Source: Candidatus Binatia bacterium
GTDB taxonomy: Bacteria; Desulfobacterota; Binatia; HRBIN30; BPIQ01
Length of the DNA stretch: 64,000 nt
Reading direction: 5' to 3'
Assembly: GCA_026004195.1 (NCBI GenBank)
Contig: BPIQ01000002.1
Coordinates: 868,585 to 932,584, forward strand
This document shows, one piece after another, positions 1 through 8,544 of this stretch. Positions within the stretch are counted from its first letter, which is position 1; the number at the start of each line of letters is the position of its first letter. A program made the position numbers and the translations under genes. The notes beneath the pieces were generated by a model that ran no database searches, was not told the origin of the DNA, and saw nothing but the letters and a program-made list of their open reading frames with translations.

Positions 1-1499
1 TCCCCTTTCCCCTCGGGCTCTCCCCCTTTCGCCTCGGTCTCCAGGCCCTTTGCCTCCTCCTGCCCGCCGTTTTCGTCTTTCTCTTCCGTGTACACCCGCA
101 TGAAGCCGTCGAACTTCAGGATCTGCCCGCTCGCCCGGAACACGGTCCCGTCGGCTTCGATTTCGATGATCGTCTGGTCGAAGACCGCGGGCTTCATCTG
201 GCTCGCGACGAACCGGTTCCAGACGAGCGTGTACAGGGCCAGTTCCTCCTTGCTCAGGTAGGGAGCGACCCGCTCGGGAGTGTGCTCCATCGAAGTGGGC
301 CGAATCGCTTCGTGGGCGTCCTGCGTCCCCTTCTTGTTCTTGTAGGCGAGAGGCTGCTCGGGGAGGTAGTCGAGGCCGAATTTCTCCCGGATCCAGCCTC
401 GAACGGCCTCGAGCGCCTCGGGGGCCGTCCGCACCGAGTCGGTTCGAATGTACGTCACGAGCCCCACGGCACCCTCGGGACCGAGTTCGACCCCCTCGTA
501 GAGCCTCTGCGCGATCCGCATCGTACGGCTCGGCCGGAACCCGAGCTTGCGCGCGGCCTCCTGCTGGAGCCTCGGCGTCGTGAAGGGCGGAGCCGGGTTC
601 CTTTTCCGTTCCTTGCGTTCGACCTTCGTGACACGCCAGGTAGCCGAGCGGAGGCGGTCGACGAGCTCGCGAGCCGCTTCCTCGTTTTCGATCCGGAAAC
701 TCCGGGGGTCGAGCTTTCGGTCCCCGATCCGAACGAGCTTGGCCTCGAAGGGCGGCGGGACGGAACCTTCGAGTTTCGCGGTCAAGGACCAGTACTCGAC
801 CGGGACGAAGGCCCGGATCTCGCGCTCCCGCTCGCAGATGAGCCGGAGAGCCACGGACTGGACTCGCCCGGCGGAAAGCCCGCGGCGCACTTTTTTCCAG
901 AGGAGCGGCGAAACCTGGTAGCCCACGAGCCTGTCCAGGATCCGGCGCGTCTGCTGCGCCTCGTAAAGGCGACGGTCGAGATCTCGCGGGTTCTCGAGTG
1001 CCTGGAGAACCGCCCGCTTGGTGATCTCGTGGAAGAGAACCCGCCGGATCCGGGGGTCCTTGGGCTGTGCCGGTCCCGGCGAAGTTTCCACCCGCCGGGC
1101 CTCGGACTCGGCGGTGGGAGCGCCGTCGTCTTTTTTCGCTTTTTTTGTCCGCTTGCCGTTTCTTCCCTGCTTGCCGTCCTGGCTCTCGCCCTCTTCGTCC
1201 CGCGAGATCGTTTGCGCGATGTGCCAGGCGATGGCCTCGCCTTCGCGGTCCGGGTCGGGCCCCAGGTAGATGCGTTCCTTGTCCCTGGCTGCCTTGCGGA
1301 GCTCCTCGATGATTTTCCCCTTTCCCCGGATGACGTGGTATTCGGGCTGGAACCCCTTTTCGATGTCGACCCCGAGCTTCGTTTTCGGCAGGTCGAGAAT
1401 GTGCCCCACCGACGCCCTCACCTCGTAGTCGCGCCCGAGGTACTTCTTGAGGGTCTTGGCCTTGGCAGGGGATTCTACGATGACGAGATTTTTCGCCAC
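1..1499 (-). CDS. topA: DNA topoisomerase I (type IA), N-terminal 499 residues, cut by the window edge
   Basis: TopA relaxes negative supercoils by a transient 5'-phosphotyrosine strand break. The reading frame starts at a GTG (1497-1499) giving VAKNLVIVESPAKAKT, the hallmark Toprim start, followed by the Toprim acidic motif DPDREGEA. The active-site tyrosine lies in VTYIRTDS (Tyr350, codon 450-452). The C-terminal part, including any zinc ribbons, is beyond base 1. Two charged Gly/Glu/Lys-rich stretches stand out: about 30 residues inserted just after the Toprim motif (roughly residues 102-135), and a Glu/Gly/Lys-rich run at the window edge. Both look like surface insertions. The gene starts 9 bases downstream of the dprA stop, so the two are probably one transcript, an arrangement common in bacteria. 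Identification is firm. Only the start codon is debatable, since no ATG exists nearby. Confidence 0.97.
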   Translation of the reverse strand, partial: MAKNLVIVESPAKAKTLKKYLGRDYEVRASVGHILDLPKTKLGVDIEKGFQPEYHVIRGKGKIIEELRKAARDKERIYLGPDPDREGEAIAWHIAQTISRDEEGESQDGKQGRNGKRTKKAKKDDGAPTAESEARRVETSPGPAQPKDPRIRRVLFHEITKRAVLQALENPRDLDRRLYEAQQTRRILDRLVGYQVSPLLWKKVRRGLSAGRVQSVALRLICEREREIRAFVPVEYWSLTAKLEGSVPPPFEAKLVRIGDRKLDPRSFRIENEEAARELVDRLRSATWRVTKVERKERKRNPAPPFTTPRLQQEAARKLGFRPSRTMRIAQRLYEGVELGPEGAVGLVTYIRTDSVRTAPEALEAVRGWIREKFGLDYLPEQPLAYKNKKGTQDAHEAIRPTSMEHTPERVAPYLSKEELALYTLVWNRFVASQMKPAVFDQTIIEIEADGTVFRASGQILKFDGFMRVYTEEKDENGGQEEAKGLETEAKGGEPEGKG

Positions 1500-1508
1500 T
1501 TTTTCGCC

Positions 1509-2606
1509 CTAATCCGGTTCACTCCCCGAAAGTGCGAAGTACTTGCCGGGATATTGCACGACGGCTCCCTCGAGTTCGAGCCCGAGCAAGGCTTCCAAAA
1601 TCGTGCCTACCGGTGCACCCATTTTCGCGCAAAGCGCGTCTATATGGTGCGGCCCCCCTTGTAAACACCGGAGCAACCGGTCCTCGAACTCCGGGCGATC
1701 CCGTCGCCGCTCCTCCCGAGACGCGGTCCGGAGGCGGGAAGGAGCGATCTCCTCGAGGATGTCGGCCGCCGTCTCCGTCAGTTTGGCGCCCTGCCGAATC
1801 AAGCGGTGCGGCCCTCGCGAGAGAGGGCCGATCGGGCCCGGCACGGCGAACACCTCGCGCCCCTGGTCGGCTGCCCACCTTGCCGTGATCAGGGAGCCGC
1901 TGTGCTCCCCGGCTTCCACCACCACGGTCCCCACGGTCATCCCGGCGAGAAGCCGGTTCCGCCGCGGAAAGTGCCCCGCCTCCGGCCCGACACCCGGAAG
2001 AAGCTCGCTCAGAACGGCGCCGTTCTCCACGATCCGACGGAAGAGACGGGCGTGTTCGGGGGGATACACGACGTCGATGCCGCACCCGAGGACGGCCACC
2101 GTCCGGCCGCCGGCGTCGAGAGTCGCGCGGTGGGCTTCTCCGTCGATCCCCCGGGCCAGACCGCTCACCACGGTGACGCCCACCCGCGCGAGTTGCGTGC
2201 AAAGAGCCCGAGCGCGTCCACGGCCGTAAACCGAGGGGACCCGACTACCCACGACGGCCACGCAAAGCTCGTCCCCGTCCCCCGGGTCGCCCCGTACGAA
2301 GAGAAAAGGCGGGGCGTCGTGAACTTCTCGGAGCAGACGAGGGTAGCGCGAGTCGTTCCAGTGGAGCAGCGAACCACCGACTCGCCGCGCCCTCGAAACG
2401 TACCGCTCCGCCTCTTCCCAGCGGCGAAAGTTCACGATGGCGTCGGCCACCTCCGGATGAACGCCGGCCTCGAGGAGGGCCCGAGCACCTGCCACGAACA
2501 CCCCGTCGGGGTCCTGGAACCGCTCGAGAAGCCGCCGGTACGTCACGTTCCCGACGCCGCGCACGAGACTCAAAGCCACCCAGGCGGTTTCTCCGTCCTT
2601 GGACAC
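1509..2606 (-). CDS. dprA: DNA processing protein DprA (Smf), recombination mediator
   Basis: DprA loads RecA on incoming single-stranded DNA during transformation and also works in general recombination. The 365-residue product has an N-terminal helix-hairpin-helix-like segment (WVALSLVRGVGNVTYRRLLERF), the Rossmann-like DprA core with VVGSRVPSVYG, SGLARGIDGEAHRATL and LGCGIDVVYPPEH, the Ser/Arg-rich nucleotide-contact stretch SGSLITARWA, and a C-terminal winged-helix domain ending at Asp365. The open frame continues upstream to 2837, but that extension is low-complexity and overlaps the divergent deacetylase gene. GTG at 2604-2606 gives a normal family length; ATG at 2646-2648 is the alternative. 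It is co-oriented with topA directly downstream. Confidence 0.95.
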   Translation of the reverse strand: MSKDGETAWVALSLVRGVGNVTYRRLLERFQDPDGVFVAGARALLEAGVHPEVADAIVNFRRWEEAERYVSRARRVGGSLLHWNDSRYPRLLREVHDAPPFLFVRGDPGDGDELCVAVVGSRVPSVYGRGRARALCTQLARVGVTVVSGLARGIDGEAHRATLDAGGRTVAVLGCGIDVVYPPEHARLFRRIVENGAVLSELLPGVGPEAGHFPRRNRLLAGMTVGTVVVEAGEHSGSLITARWAADQGREVFAVPGPIGPLSRGPHRLIRQGAKLTETAADILEEIAPSRLRTASREERRRDRPEFEDRLLRCLQGGPHHIDALCAKMGAPVGTILEALLGLELEGAVVQYPGKYFALSGSEPD

Positions 2607-2763
2607 GGGCCGACCCCGATTCGAAAGACAATGCCGGAGCGGCCGCATCCTTGCAACGTGCGCCAAAAAGAGGAGCAGGAGCCGAAATGCTTGAAAGCAA
2701 AACCGGATTTCGGAAACAATGCGACGTGGCAAGGGAGGGCGCGCATGCGGGGAGGAGTCGGGA

Positions 2764-3639
2764 GTGGAAAAATTGATCGTTCTGGCTCTCGCGGCAATGC
2801 TCGCCCTGCCGGCCACACCGTCGCGGGCGCTCGACACGGATCTCGAGCCGGAAAAAGGTTACGTCAGCCGCAGGCTCCAGAGCCTCCCGCCGCTCGACGT
2901 CGAGACGCTCTACGGCCTCGGGTTCCGCGAGCCCACGGGCCAGGTCCGGGCAAGGGGAAAGCCTCGGGGGATCGTGGCGCTTACGTTCGACACCGAGATC
3001 CCGAACGGGCAAGAAGCTCACGAAACCCTCGCCTCCGTGCTCGATACCCTCCGCGAAGCCGGCGTACGCGCGACGTTTTTCGTCGTGGGCGCCTGGGCGA
3101 GGGCCAACCCCAGCTGGCTTCGCCAAATGGAGGCACAAGGCCACGAAATCGCCAATCACAGCTTCAGCCACCGGCCTTTTTCCGGTCGTTCCGAAGAAGA
3201 GATCACGCACGAACTCGGGTGGGTCGACGAAGCCGTTCGGAGCGCCACCGGGAGACTCCCGACTCGGCTCTTCCGGCCCCCGTACGGCTGCATCGACGAG
3301 GTCGCGTACGCCGTCGTCGCGGACCAGGGGTACGAGGTCGTGGGTTGGTCCGTCTCGGGAGAAGATGCGAGCCGTAAGACCGAAACTGCCGAAGAAGTCC
3401 TGGCTTCCCTCGGAAAAGTGAGGTCCGGCGACATCATTCTCCTCCACACCAACCGCCGGGTCACGGCGCAGGCACTGCCTCGGATTCTCGAGGAGCTCGC
3501 CAGTCGCGGGCTCGAAGCCGTGCGGGTGACCGAGCTTCTTGCGGCACGCGAGGGTGGCGTACCGGACCGGTCGAAAAAAGGGCTCCGACGCTGCGGAACG
3601 GGGGTTGCCGGCCTCGGGAGCAGCGGCCCCGGCTCCTGA
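2764..3639 (+). CDS. Exported polysaccharide deacetylase (NodB-homology domain)
   Basis: A carbohydrate esterase family 4-type deacetylase, expected to remove N- or O-acetyl groups from a cell-wall or surface glycan. GTG at 2764 is chosen because GGAGGAG (2751-2757) lies six bases upstream and translation then begins directly with a signal peptide (VEKLIVLALAAMLALPATPSRA). The NodB domain follows: motif 1 TFDTE (74-78), motif 2 HSFSH (His132, His136), motif 3 FRPPYG (170-175) and LLLH (His228 region). Motif 1 usually reads TFDD; here the second, metal-binding Asp is Thr followed by Glu, so metal coordination may differ. The C-terminal 25 residues are Gly/Ser-rich. It is divergent from dprA across 157 bases and followed 66 bases later by the LamG-type gene. 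Confidence 0.88.
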   Translation: MEKLIVLALAAMLALPATPSRALDTDLEPEKGYVSRRLQSLPPLDVETLYGLGFREPTGQVRARGKPRGIVALTFDTEIPNGQEAHETLASVLDTLREAGVRATFFVVGAWARANPSWLRQMEAQGHEIANHSFSHRPFSGRSEEEITHELGWVDEAVRSATGRLPTRLFRPPYGCIDEVAYAVVADQGYEVVGWSVSGEDASRKTETAEEVLASLGKVRSGDIILLHTNRRVTAQALPRILEELASRGLEAVRVTELLAAREGGVPDRSKKGLRRCGTGVAGLGSSGPGS

Positions 3640-3705
3640 AGAGGCAGGACCTGGCTTGACAGACTCCGAGGGCACCGACACGGTGAACGGTGAGGCGAGG
3701 TTTCG

Positions 3706-4764
3706 ATGTCGGAGTGGGGACCGAGAGTCGTTCTGGCGGCCGTCGGCGCGGCGGTCCTTCTCTCCGTCCTCGTTTTCCTGAGAGGCCGCGAGCGGGAAAG
3801 CGAAGTGCCGCCACCCGGCTCCGTTCGACCGAAGCAAGAGGCCAGGGCAGGTCGGGGCTTCGGGAGCGGCCGGGCAAGGGGGTTCGATTTCGGTAGCGAA
3901 GGGCGCGAGAGGTCCGGTTTCGGCAGGCCCCTTTCCCGCCCCGAAAAGAGCCGGACCGTCTCGCCTGCGGGCGCCGCCAAGCCGGAGAGCGAGCGCGAGG
4001 GGACGCGACTCGCCGTGCAACCGCTCCCGGAAGACGTGGCGCGAGCGTACTCCCGGGGCGGAAGCCCGCTCCTGCAAGGCCCGCCACCGGCAGCCGGATC
4101 GGAGCTTCCGGAAGGAACCAAGCTTGCCGTTTCCTTCGCGGGCTCGGGGGAGTCGTCGGACACGGGCGTCGTGCCGATCATCGAAGAGAACGTCGTCTAC
4201 GGCGTCGACGGCGGGGCTTTCTTCCCCCTCGACGCGAGGCTCGCTTACCCCGACCGCGGCGGCGTCCAGGACGAGTCCGGGACGATCGCGTTCTGGATCA
4301 AGCCGAGCTGGAACGGCGGTGACCCGACGGACAATTCCTTCATCCAGCTACGGACCCACGCCTGGGACAATCGCCTCCACGTGTTCAAGAACGGGGTGTT
4401 CCTGCGCTTTCTCGTCTCGGACGACAACGGGATCGAACACAACGTCGGCGCTTCCATCGCCGGATGGAAAGCCGACCAGTGGCACCACGTGGCGGTGACC
4501 TGGGGGGAGCCAGCGCCCGAAGAAGGGGTCGAAACGGTGACTTCCCTCTACGTCGACGGCGTCCTCGTGGAGCGAAACCCCCACAACGGGAAGTTCCGCA
4601 TTCCCGAGGGTACGCCGCTCTACGTGGGCTCCGACCGCGTGGGGGGCGCGCCGGGAGCCAACGCGGTGATCGCGAACCTGCGCGTCATCGAGTTCGCGCT
4701 CACGCCGGAGGAGATCCGGCAGCTCTACGTGGAGACGCGCCCGGCGGAAAACGGGACCCGCTGA
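3706..4764 (+). CDS. Membrane-anchored LamG/concanavalin-like domain protein
   Basis: A 352-residue protein with one N-terminal transmembrane segment (about residues 7-26, VVLAAVGAAVLLSVLVFL), an Arg/Gly/Phe/Pro-rich linker (about 27-130) and a C-terminal LamG-type jelly-roll (about 140-345). The jelly-roll motifs are GTIAFWIKPSW, WHHVAVTWGEP, LYVDGVLV and LYVGSDRVGG, typical of Laminin_G_3 domains that bind glycans or proteins. No catalytic site is evident, so a binding or structural role at the cell surface is inferred. It follows the deacetylase in the same direction, which hints at shared work on a surface polysaccharide. The product runs up to the convergent LolA-like gene, leaving only 28 bases between the stops. 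Confidence 0.75.
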   Translation: MSEWGPRVVLAAVGAAVLLSVLVFLRGRERESEVPPPGSVRPKQEARAGRGFGSGRARGFDFGSEGRERSGFGRPLSRPEKSRTVSPAGAAKPESEREGTRLAVQPLPEDVARAYSRGGSPLLQGPPPAAGSELPEGTKLAVSFAGSGESSDTGVVPIIEENVVYGVDGGAFFPLDARLAYPDRGGVQDESGTIAFWIKPSWNGGDPTDNSFIQLRTHAWDNRLHVFKNGVFLRFLVSDDNGIEHNVGASIAGWKADQWHHVAVTWGEPAPEEGVETVTSLYVDGVLVERNPHNGKFRIPEGTPLYVGSDRVGGAPGANAVIANLRVIEFALTPEEIRQLYVETRPAENGTR

Positions 4765-4792
4765 CCGCCCGGGGCCGGCTGCGGGCCGCAGG

Positions 4793-5566
4793 TCACCGCA
4801 GCAGGTACTGCGGGGTGAACACCGTGTCGTCGATCTCCACGTTGTAGCGCACGCTCTCGACGACGAGGGTGGACTCGGTCTTTTCCTGGACGTTCCGCAT
4901 ACGCTGCTCGAGCGGCGTCCAGATCCCGTCGATCTTCTCGAGCTTTTCGACCGTCCAGACCTTGAGCGGTTCGCCACTCTTGTCGAAGAAATTCCTCCGG
5001 AGGACGAGGCGCTCCTCGGGGGCGATCGCGAAGACGATCTTCCCGTAGAGAGCGTCGTGGCCGTCCTTGGGAAGGGCCTCCACGAGCACGCAATCGCGCC
5101 CGAGCAACTTCTCCTCGCCCTCGACGAAGCGGTAGTCGAACTCGTCGAGTCGGGGCTCCACCATGTCGGCCACGTAGAACGTGGAACCGAGGAAAGGCCT
5201 CCTCCGGACGTGGCTCGCGATCCGGACACTGGACCTGGCCCCGGTTACCTTCATGTACTGTTCGGCGGGCCGGTCGGGGTACTCGAGAAAGAGAAACCGG
5301 ATGCCGGCGATGTTCGTGGGAGCCACCACTTCGAGATAGCTGGCCCGTGCTCCGCCCACGACCTTGTGCCGGAGTTCGAGCTCTCTCGTCTCGCCGAGAT
5401 CCGTGGTGAGCCGCAGACGGGCGACGAAAGGAATGCGGGGCAGCGCTTCGAGCGTCCGGGCAAAAAGCTCGCGTGCGGCCGTCGCGTCTCCTTGCGCCGC
5501 GACCGACGCTCCCCAGAGGAGCGAGGTTGCGAGAACGAGTCCACCGAGCGAGCGTCGGGCTTTCAT
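4793..5566 (-). CDS. LolA-like outer-membrane lipoprotein-sorting family protein
   Basis: A secreted 257-residue protein: signal peptide (MKARRSLGGLVLATSLLWGASVAAQG) followed by a single beta-rich domain with the pattern of the family annotated as outer membrane lipoprotein-sorting protein (SYLEVVAPTNIAGIRFLFLEY, DCVLVEALPKD, YGKIVFAIAPEERLVLRRNFFD, VFTPQYLLR). Family members are periplasmic, probably hydrophobic-ligand carriers, often near RND-type exporters, but no exporter is next to it here. ATG at 5566 is preferred over ATG at 5575 because the AGGGGG purine block abuts the upstream codon and sits nine bases from the second. It shares direction and a 33-base gap with the heptosyltransferase gene upstream, so an envelope-biogenesis link is possible. 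Confidence 0.82.
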   Translation of the reverse strand: MKARRSLGGLVLATSLLWGASVAAQGDATAARELFARTLEALPRIPFVARLRLTTDLGETRELELRHKVVGGARASYLEVVAPTNIAGIRFLFLEYPDRPAEQYMKVTGARSSVRIASHVRRRPFLGSTFYVADMVEPRLDEFDYRFVEGEEKLLGRDCVLVEALPKDGHDALYGKIVFAIAPEERLVLRRNFFDKSGEPLKVWTVEKLEKIDGIWTPLEQRMRNVQEKTESTLVVESVRYNVEIDDTVFTPQYLLR

Positions 5567-5599
5567 AAGAGCCATCCCCCTGCCACGAGACCCGCATCC

Positions 5600-6718
5600 C
5601 TAACCCGAGCACGAAGGCGATTGCAAGCGGACCCCCTGGGCGGTCGCTCGCTGCCGCGGCTCGCCCCCGGCGAGCAGCTCCTCGGCAGCCTCGACCACCT
5701 CCCGGGGAGAGAGGGCACGCAGACACTCGTAGTGCCCGTACCGGCAGGTGCGGGCCAGACAGGGACTGCACGGTGGAGGCTCCCAGAGAAAGCGTGCGGA
5801 CGGTCCGAGAGGGGCCGTCCGGCGCGGATCGGTCGACCCGAAGAGCGTCAGCGTCGGGGTGCCGAGCGCGGCCGCGACGTGAGCGGCACCCGAGTCGTTC
5901 CCGACGAAAAGGTCGGCAAGCGAAAGCACGGCGAGAAGATCCGCGACGGTCGTCTCTCCCGCGAGGGAAACGCCGCCCGAACCTTCGGCAACGAACCGGC
6001 AAACCTCGGTGTCGCTCGGGCTACCGAGAACGAGGCAGAGCGCTCCCCGCCGCTCCGCGAACCGCCGACCGACGGAGGCGAAGCCGTCGGCCGGCCAGCG
6101 CTTCGAGGGCCCGTAGGCGGCACCCGGCGCGAGGCAGAGAAGGAAGCGCCCCTCCCGCCACCCCAGCGCGGAAAGCTTTCTCTCGACCCGCGCTCGGGCC
6201 TCGGAAGAGAGGTCCGGTGCGCCGTCGGCACGATTCCCGACGATTCCCAGGGCCTTCTCCAGAAGAAAGAGCGGCTCTTCCACGCGGTGGCTTCGTCGCA
6301 ACCCGGCAGTCCGGCGCACCGCGTGCGTCAGGAGCAACCTGCGCGCGTCGGCGGCGAAGCCGACACGCTCCGGAATCCCCGCCGCGAAGGCCCAGAGCGC
6401 GGACTCGAAGCTGTCCGTGAAGAGCACGGCCAGGTCGAAACGTTCCCGAGCCAGGCGCCGGACGACGGCCCATCGGTCTCGCCAGCCCGCCGAACCCGGG
6501 CGGATCCGGTAGGCGAGCCGCGAGTCGATCCATCGGGACCCCTCGAAAAAGCTCGCGAGCTCCTCCCGCACCAGAACGGCCAGGTGCGCCCGGGGCCAGG
6601 CACGACGAATCGCACGGAGCGCCGGCAAACTCAGGACGAGATCGCCGAGCCAGTTGGGCACCCGCACGAGGACCCGGGCGGGCTCGGGCGGGCGTTCTCG
6701 AAAAACCCTTCCGGTCAA
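5600..6718 (-). CDS. waaF: ADP-heptose:LPS heptosyltransferase-like glycosyltransferase (GT9)
   Basis: A GT-B-fold glycosyltransferase of family 9 that adds heptose to the inner core of lipopolysaccharide. Visible motifs are VRVPNWLGDLVLSLPALRA near the N terminus, APGAAYGPSKRWP at the start of the C-terminal Rossmann half, and FVGNDSGAAHVAAALGTPT / LFGSTDPRRTAPLG, the nucleotide-sugar signature typical of WaaF. A CxxC-x-C-type cluster (CSPCLARTC) follows. The start is a TTG (6716-6718) whose bases overlap the TGA of the preceding gene (TTGA), implying translational coupling; 372 residues is the normal family length. Presence of this enzyme supports a Gram-negative outer membrane. Whether it acts as heptosyltransferase I, II or III cannot be decided from sequence alone. 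Confidence 0.88.
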   Translation of the reverse strand: MTGRVFRERPPEPARVLVRVPNWLGDLVLSLPALRAIRRAWPRAHLAVLVREELASFFEGSRWIDSRLAYRIRPGSAGWRDRWAVVRRLARERFDLAVLFTDSFESALWAFAAGIPERVGFAADARRLLLTHAVRRTAGLRRSHRVEEPLFLLEKALGIVGNRADGAPDLSSEARARVERKLSALGWREGRFLLCLAPGAAYGPSKRWPADGFASVGRRFAERRGALCLVLGSPSDTEVCRFVAEGSGGVSLAGETTVADLLAVLSLADLFVGNDSGAAHVAAALGTPTLTLFGSTDPRRTAPLGPSARFLWEPPPCSPCLARTCRYGHYECLRALSPREVVEAAEELLAGGEPRQRATAQGVRLQSPSCSG

Positions 6719-7267
6719 GACTTCGACGCTTCGACGACCGCTTTTCCTGCGGGCTCGTCGAGGTCGACCTCGAGCGTCCGCAGGACGAGGGCGAGGCCGA
6801 AGTAAAACCCGGCCGTGAGGAGGAGCTCGACGAGTTCGCGGGGAGAGAGACGGGCCCGGACTTCCTCGAAAACCGGGTCCGAAACTCGCTGCTCTTCCAC
6901 CGCTTCCGACACGAACCGTAACACCGAGCGCGTGAAGGGGTCGAAACTCGCGTCGGAGAGGTCCCCCCGCTCGAGCGCACGAATTTCCTCCTCCCGGACA
7001 CCGAGTTCTCGGGCCACCCCGACGTGCTGCACCCACTCGTACTCGGCACCCGTGAGCCGGGAAACCTGCAGGATCGTGAGCTCGCGGAGCCGGGGGTCGA
7101 GCTTCTGCTTTCCGAGAATGGCCGTCCCGAAAGCGAGAAACGGACGGAAAAGCGTTTCCGCGTGAGCGAGCATCCGGAAGATGTTCGAGAGAAACGGGCA
7201 GCCGCTCGAGTGTCGCCCGGGCTTCTTCCGAGAGCCGGGCCGGGTCCGCGTAAGGGATTCTTGCCAT
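6715..7267 (-). CDS. Carboxymuconolactone decarboxylase family protein, interrupted by an apparent frameshift
   Basis: The family (AhpD/CMD fold) contains small all-helical enzymes, some of them gamma-carboxymuconolactone decarboxylases or peroxiredoxin-type reductases. The true start is ATG 7265-7267 with GGAGG just upstream, giving MARIPYADPARLSEEARATLERLP, the usual family N terminus. The rest (NIFRMLAHAETLFRPFLAFG...) is in another frame, so a one-base indel must lie at about 7185-7200. From MLAH at 7173 the frame is open for 152 residues. No CxxC pair is present, so an AhpD-type redox role is unlikely. The neighbouring VQHVGVARELGV segment matches the family helix carrying the usual His. 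Sequence error is more likely than real inactivation because the remainder is undamaged. It is coupled to the heptosyltransferase downstream. Confidence 0.85.
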
Positions 7268-7335
7268 CTGCACCCTCCCCGAGTCCTCGCTCTGGCCCCG
7301 CGAGGCTCGCCGCATTATGGTGCGGTCGTTCCGAA

Positions 7336-8544
7336 ATGGCCAACCCACCCGAAGAGAAAAGTTCTCGCGCCCCGACGGCCGCGGGCCCCACCCGGCGGCA
7401 CGAAGTCGCCATCGTCGGGGCGGGGATTGCCGGCGCGTCGCTCGCGTATTTTCTCGCGCGGGAGGGTCTCGGCGACGTCGTCGTCCTCGAGCGCGAAAGC
7501 CAGCCCGCGTACCACGCAAGCGGCCGGAGCGCCGCCACGCTCGTCGAGCTCGATCCGGTCCCGACCGTCCAGAAACTGAAGATCCTCGGAGCGCGCTTTT
7601 TGCGAGAACCCCCGCCGGGGTTTTCCCGAGGACCCGTCCTCGAGCGGCGAGGCGTGCTCGCGCTCTTCTGCGAGCCGGCCTGGTCGACCCTCGAGCGGGA
7701 AGCGCACCGGCTCGAAGACGAGGGACTTCGCTTCTCGCTGCTCGGCCCCGAGGAAGCCACGGCCCGCGTCGACGGCGTCCTCGACCCGGGGAAGTTCGAC
7801 GGTGCCGTCTGGCTTCCCGAGGACGGCTTCCTCGACGTCCACGAGCTGCTCACGGGTTACGTCCGCGGGGCACGCGCGGCGGGCGTGCGTTTCGAGCTCG
7901 GGTGCGAGGTGCGCGGGATCCTGCGCGAGGGCAGGCGGGCCGTCGGTGTCGAAACGAACCGGGGGCGAATCCTGGCGCGCTGGGTGGTGAACGCAGCGGG
8001 CGCCTGGGTGGGAGAGATCGCCCGCGAGGCAGGTGCCCTCCCGATCGAGTTCGTCCCCTACCGGCGCACCCTGGTCGTTTTTCGGCCGCCCCCGCCGTAC
8101 GACCCGCGCGCGTGGCCTCTTGTCTGGAGCGAGCCCCACCGGCTCTATTTCCGGCCGGAGACGACGGGAATTCTTTTCTGTCCCATGGACGAAACACCCG
8201 AGCGACCGTGCGACGCGAAGCCCGACGAGATGGCCCTCGCCGAAGGGCTCGAGCGGCTGCGTGAACTCGCCCCTTCCCTCGTCCCCTCGCACCTGGGCCG
8301 GCGATGGGCGGGGCTTCGAACCTTCGCCCCCGACCGCGTACCCGTAGTCGGGGAAGACCCGTGGCTCCACGGCTTTTTCTGGCTCGCGGGACAGGGAGGC
8401 TCGGGAATCGAGACGAGCGGGATTCTCGGCGCCGTGGCGGCCGACCTTCTCCTTCGGGGCAGCACGACGCGCTTCGACGCGGATCTCTTGAGCCCCGGGC
8501 GCTTTCTCGACTCCCGTCGGGGCCGCGGGGGCGCGCCATCGTGA
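7336..8544 (+). CDS. FAD-dependent amine/amino-acid oxidoreductase (DAO family)
   Basis: A 402-residue glycine/D-amino-acid-oxidase-type flavoenzyme that would oxidise a C-N bond of an amino acid or secondary amine. The FAD-binding Rossmann motif VAIVGAGIAGASLAYFLAREG lies at about residues 20-40, followed by VLERE and the second FAD contact SGRSAATLVE. The C-terminal FAD motif is DRVPVVGEDP ... FFWLAGQGGSGIETSGILG. ATG at 7336 begins the first codon after the intergenic region; the frame upstream overlaps the divergent gene and is rejected. Its stop overlaps the GTG of the penicillin-acylase gene by four bases, so the two products are made together. The inferred logic is that the amidase releases an amine or amino acid and this enzyme oxidises it. 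The exact substrate cannot be read. Confidence 0.87.
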   Translation: MANPPEEKSSRAPTAAGPTRRHEVAIVGAGIAGASLAYFLAREGLGDVVVLERESQPAYHASGRSAATLVELDPVPTVQKLKILGARFLREPPPGFSRGPVLERRGVLALFCEPAWSTLEREAHRLEDEGLRFSLLGPEEATARVDGVLDPGKFDGAVWLPEDGFLDVHELLTGYVRGARAAGVRFELGCEVRGILREGRRAVGVETNRGRILARWVVNAAGAWVGEIAREAGALPIEFVPYRRTLVVFRPPPPYDPRAWPLVWSEPHRLYFRPETTGILFCPMDETPERPCDAKPDEMALAEGLERLRELAPSLVPSHLGRRWAGLRTFAPDRVPVVGEDPWLHGFFWLAGQGGSGIETSGILGAVAADLLLRGSTTRFDADLLSPGRFLDSRRGRGGAPS

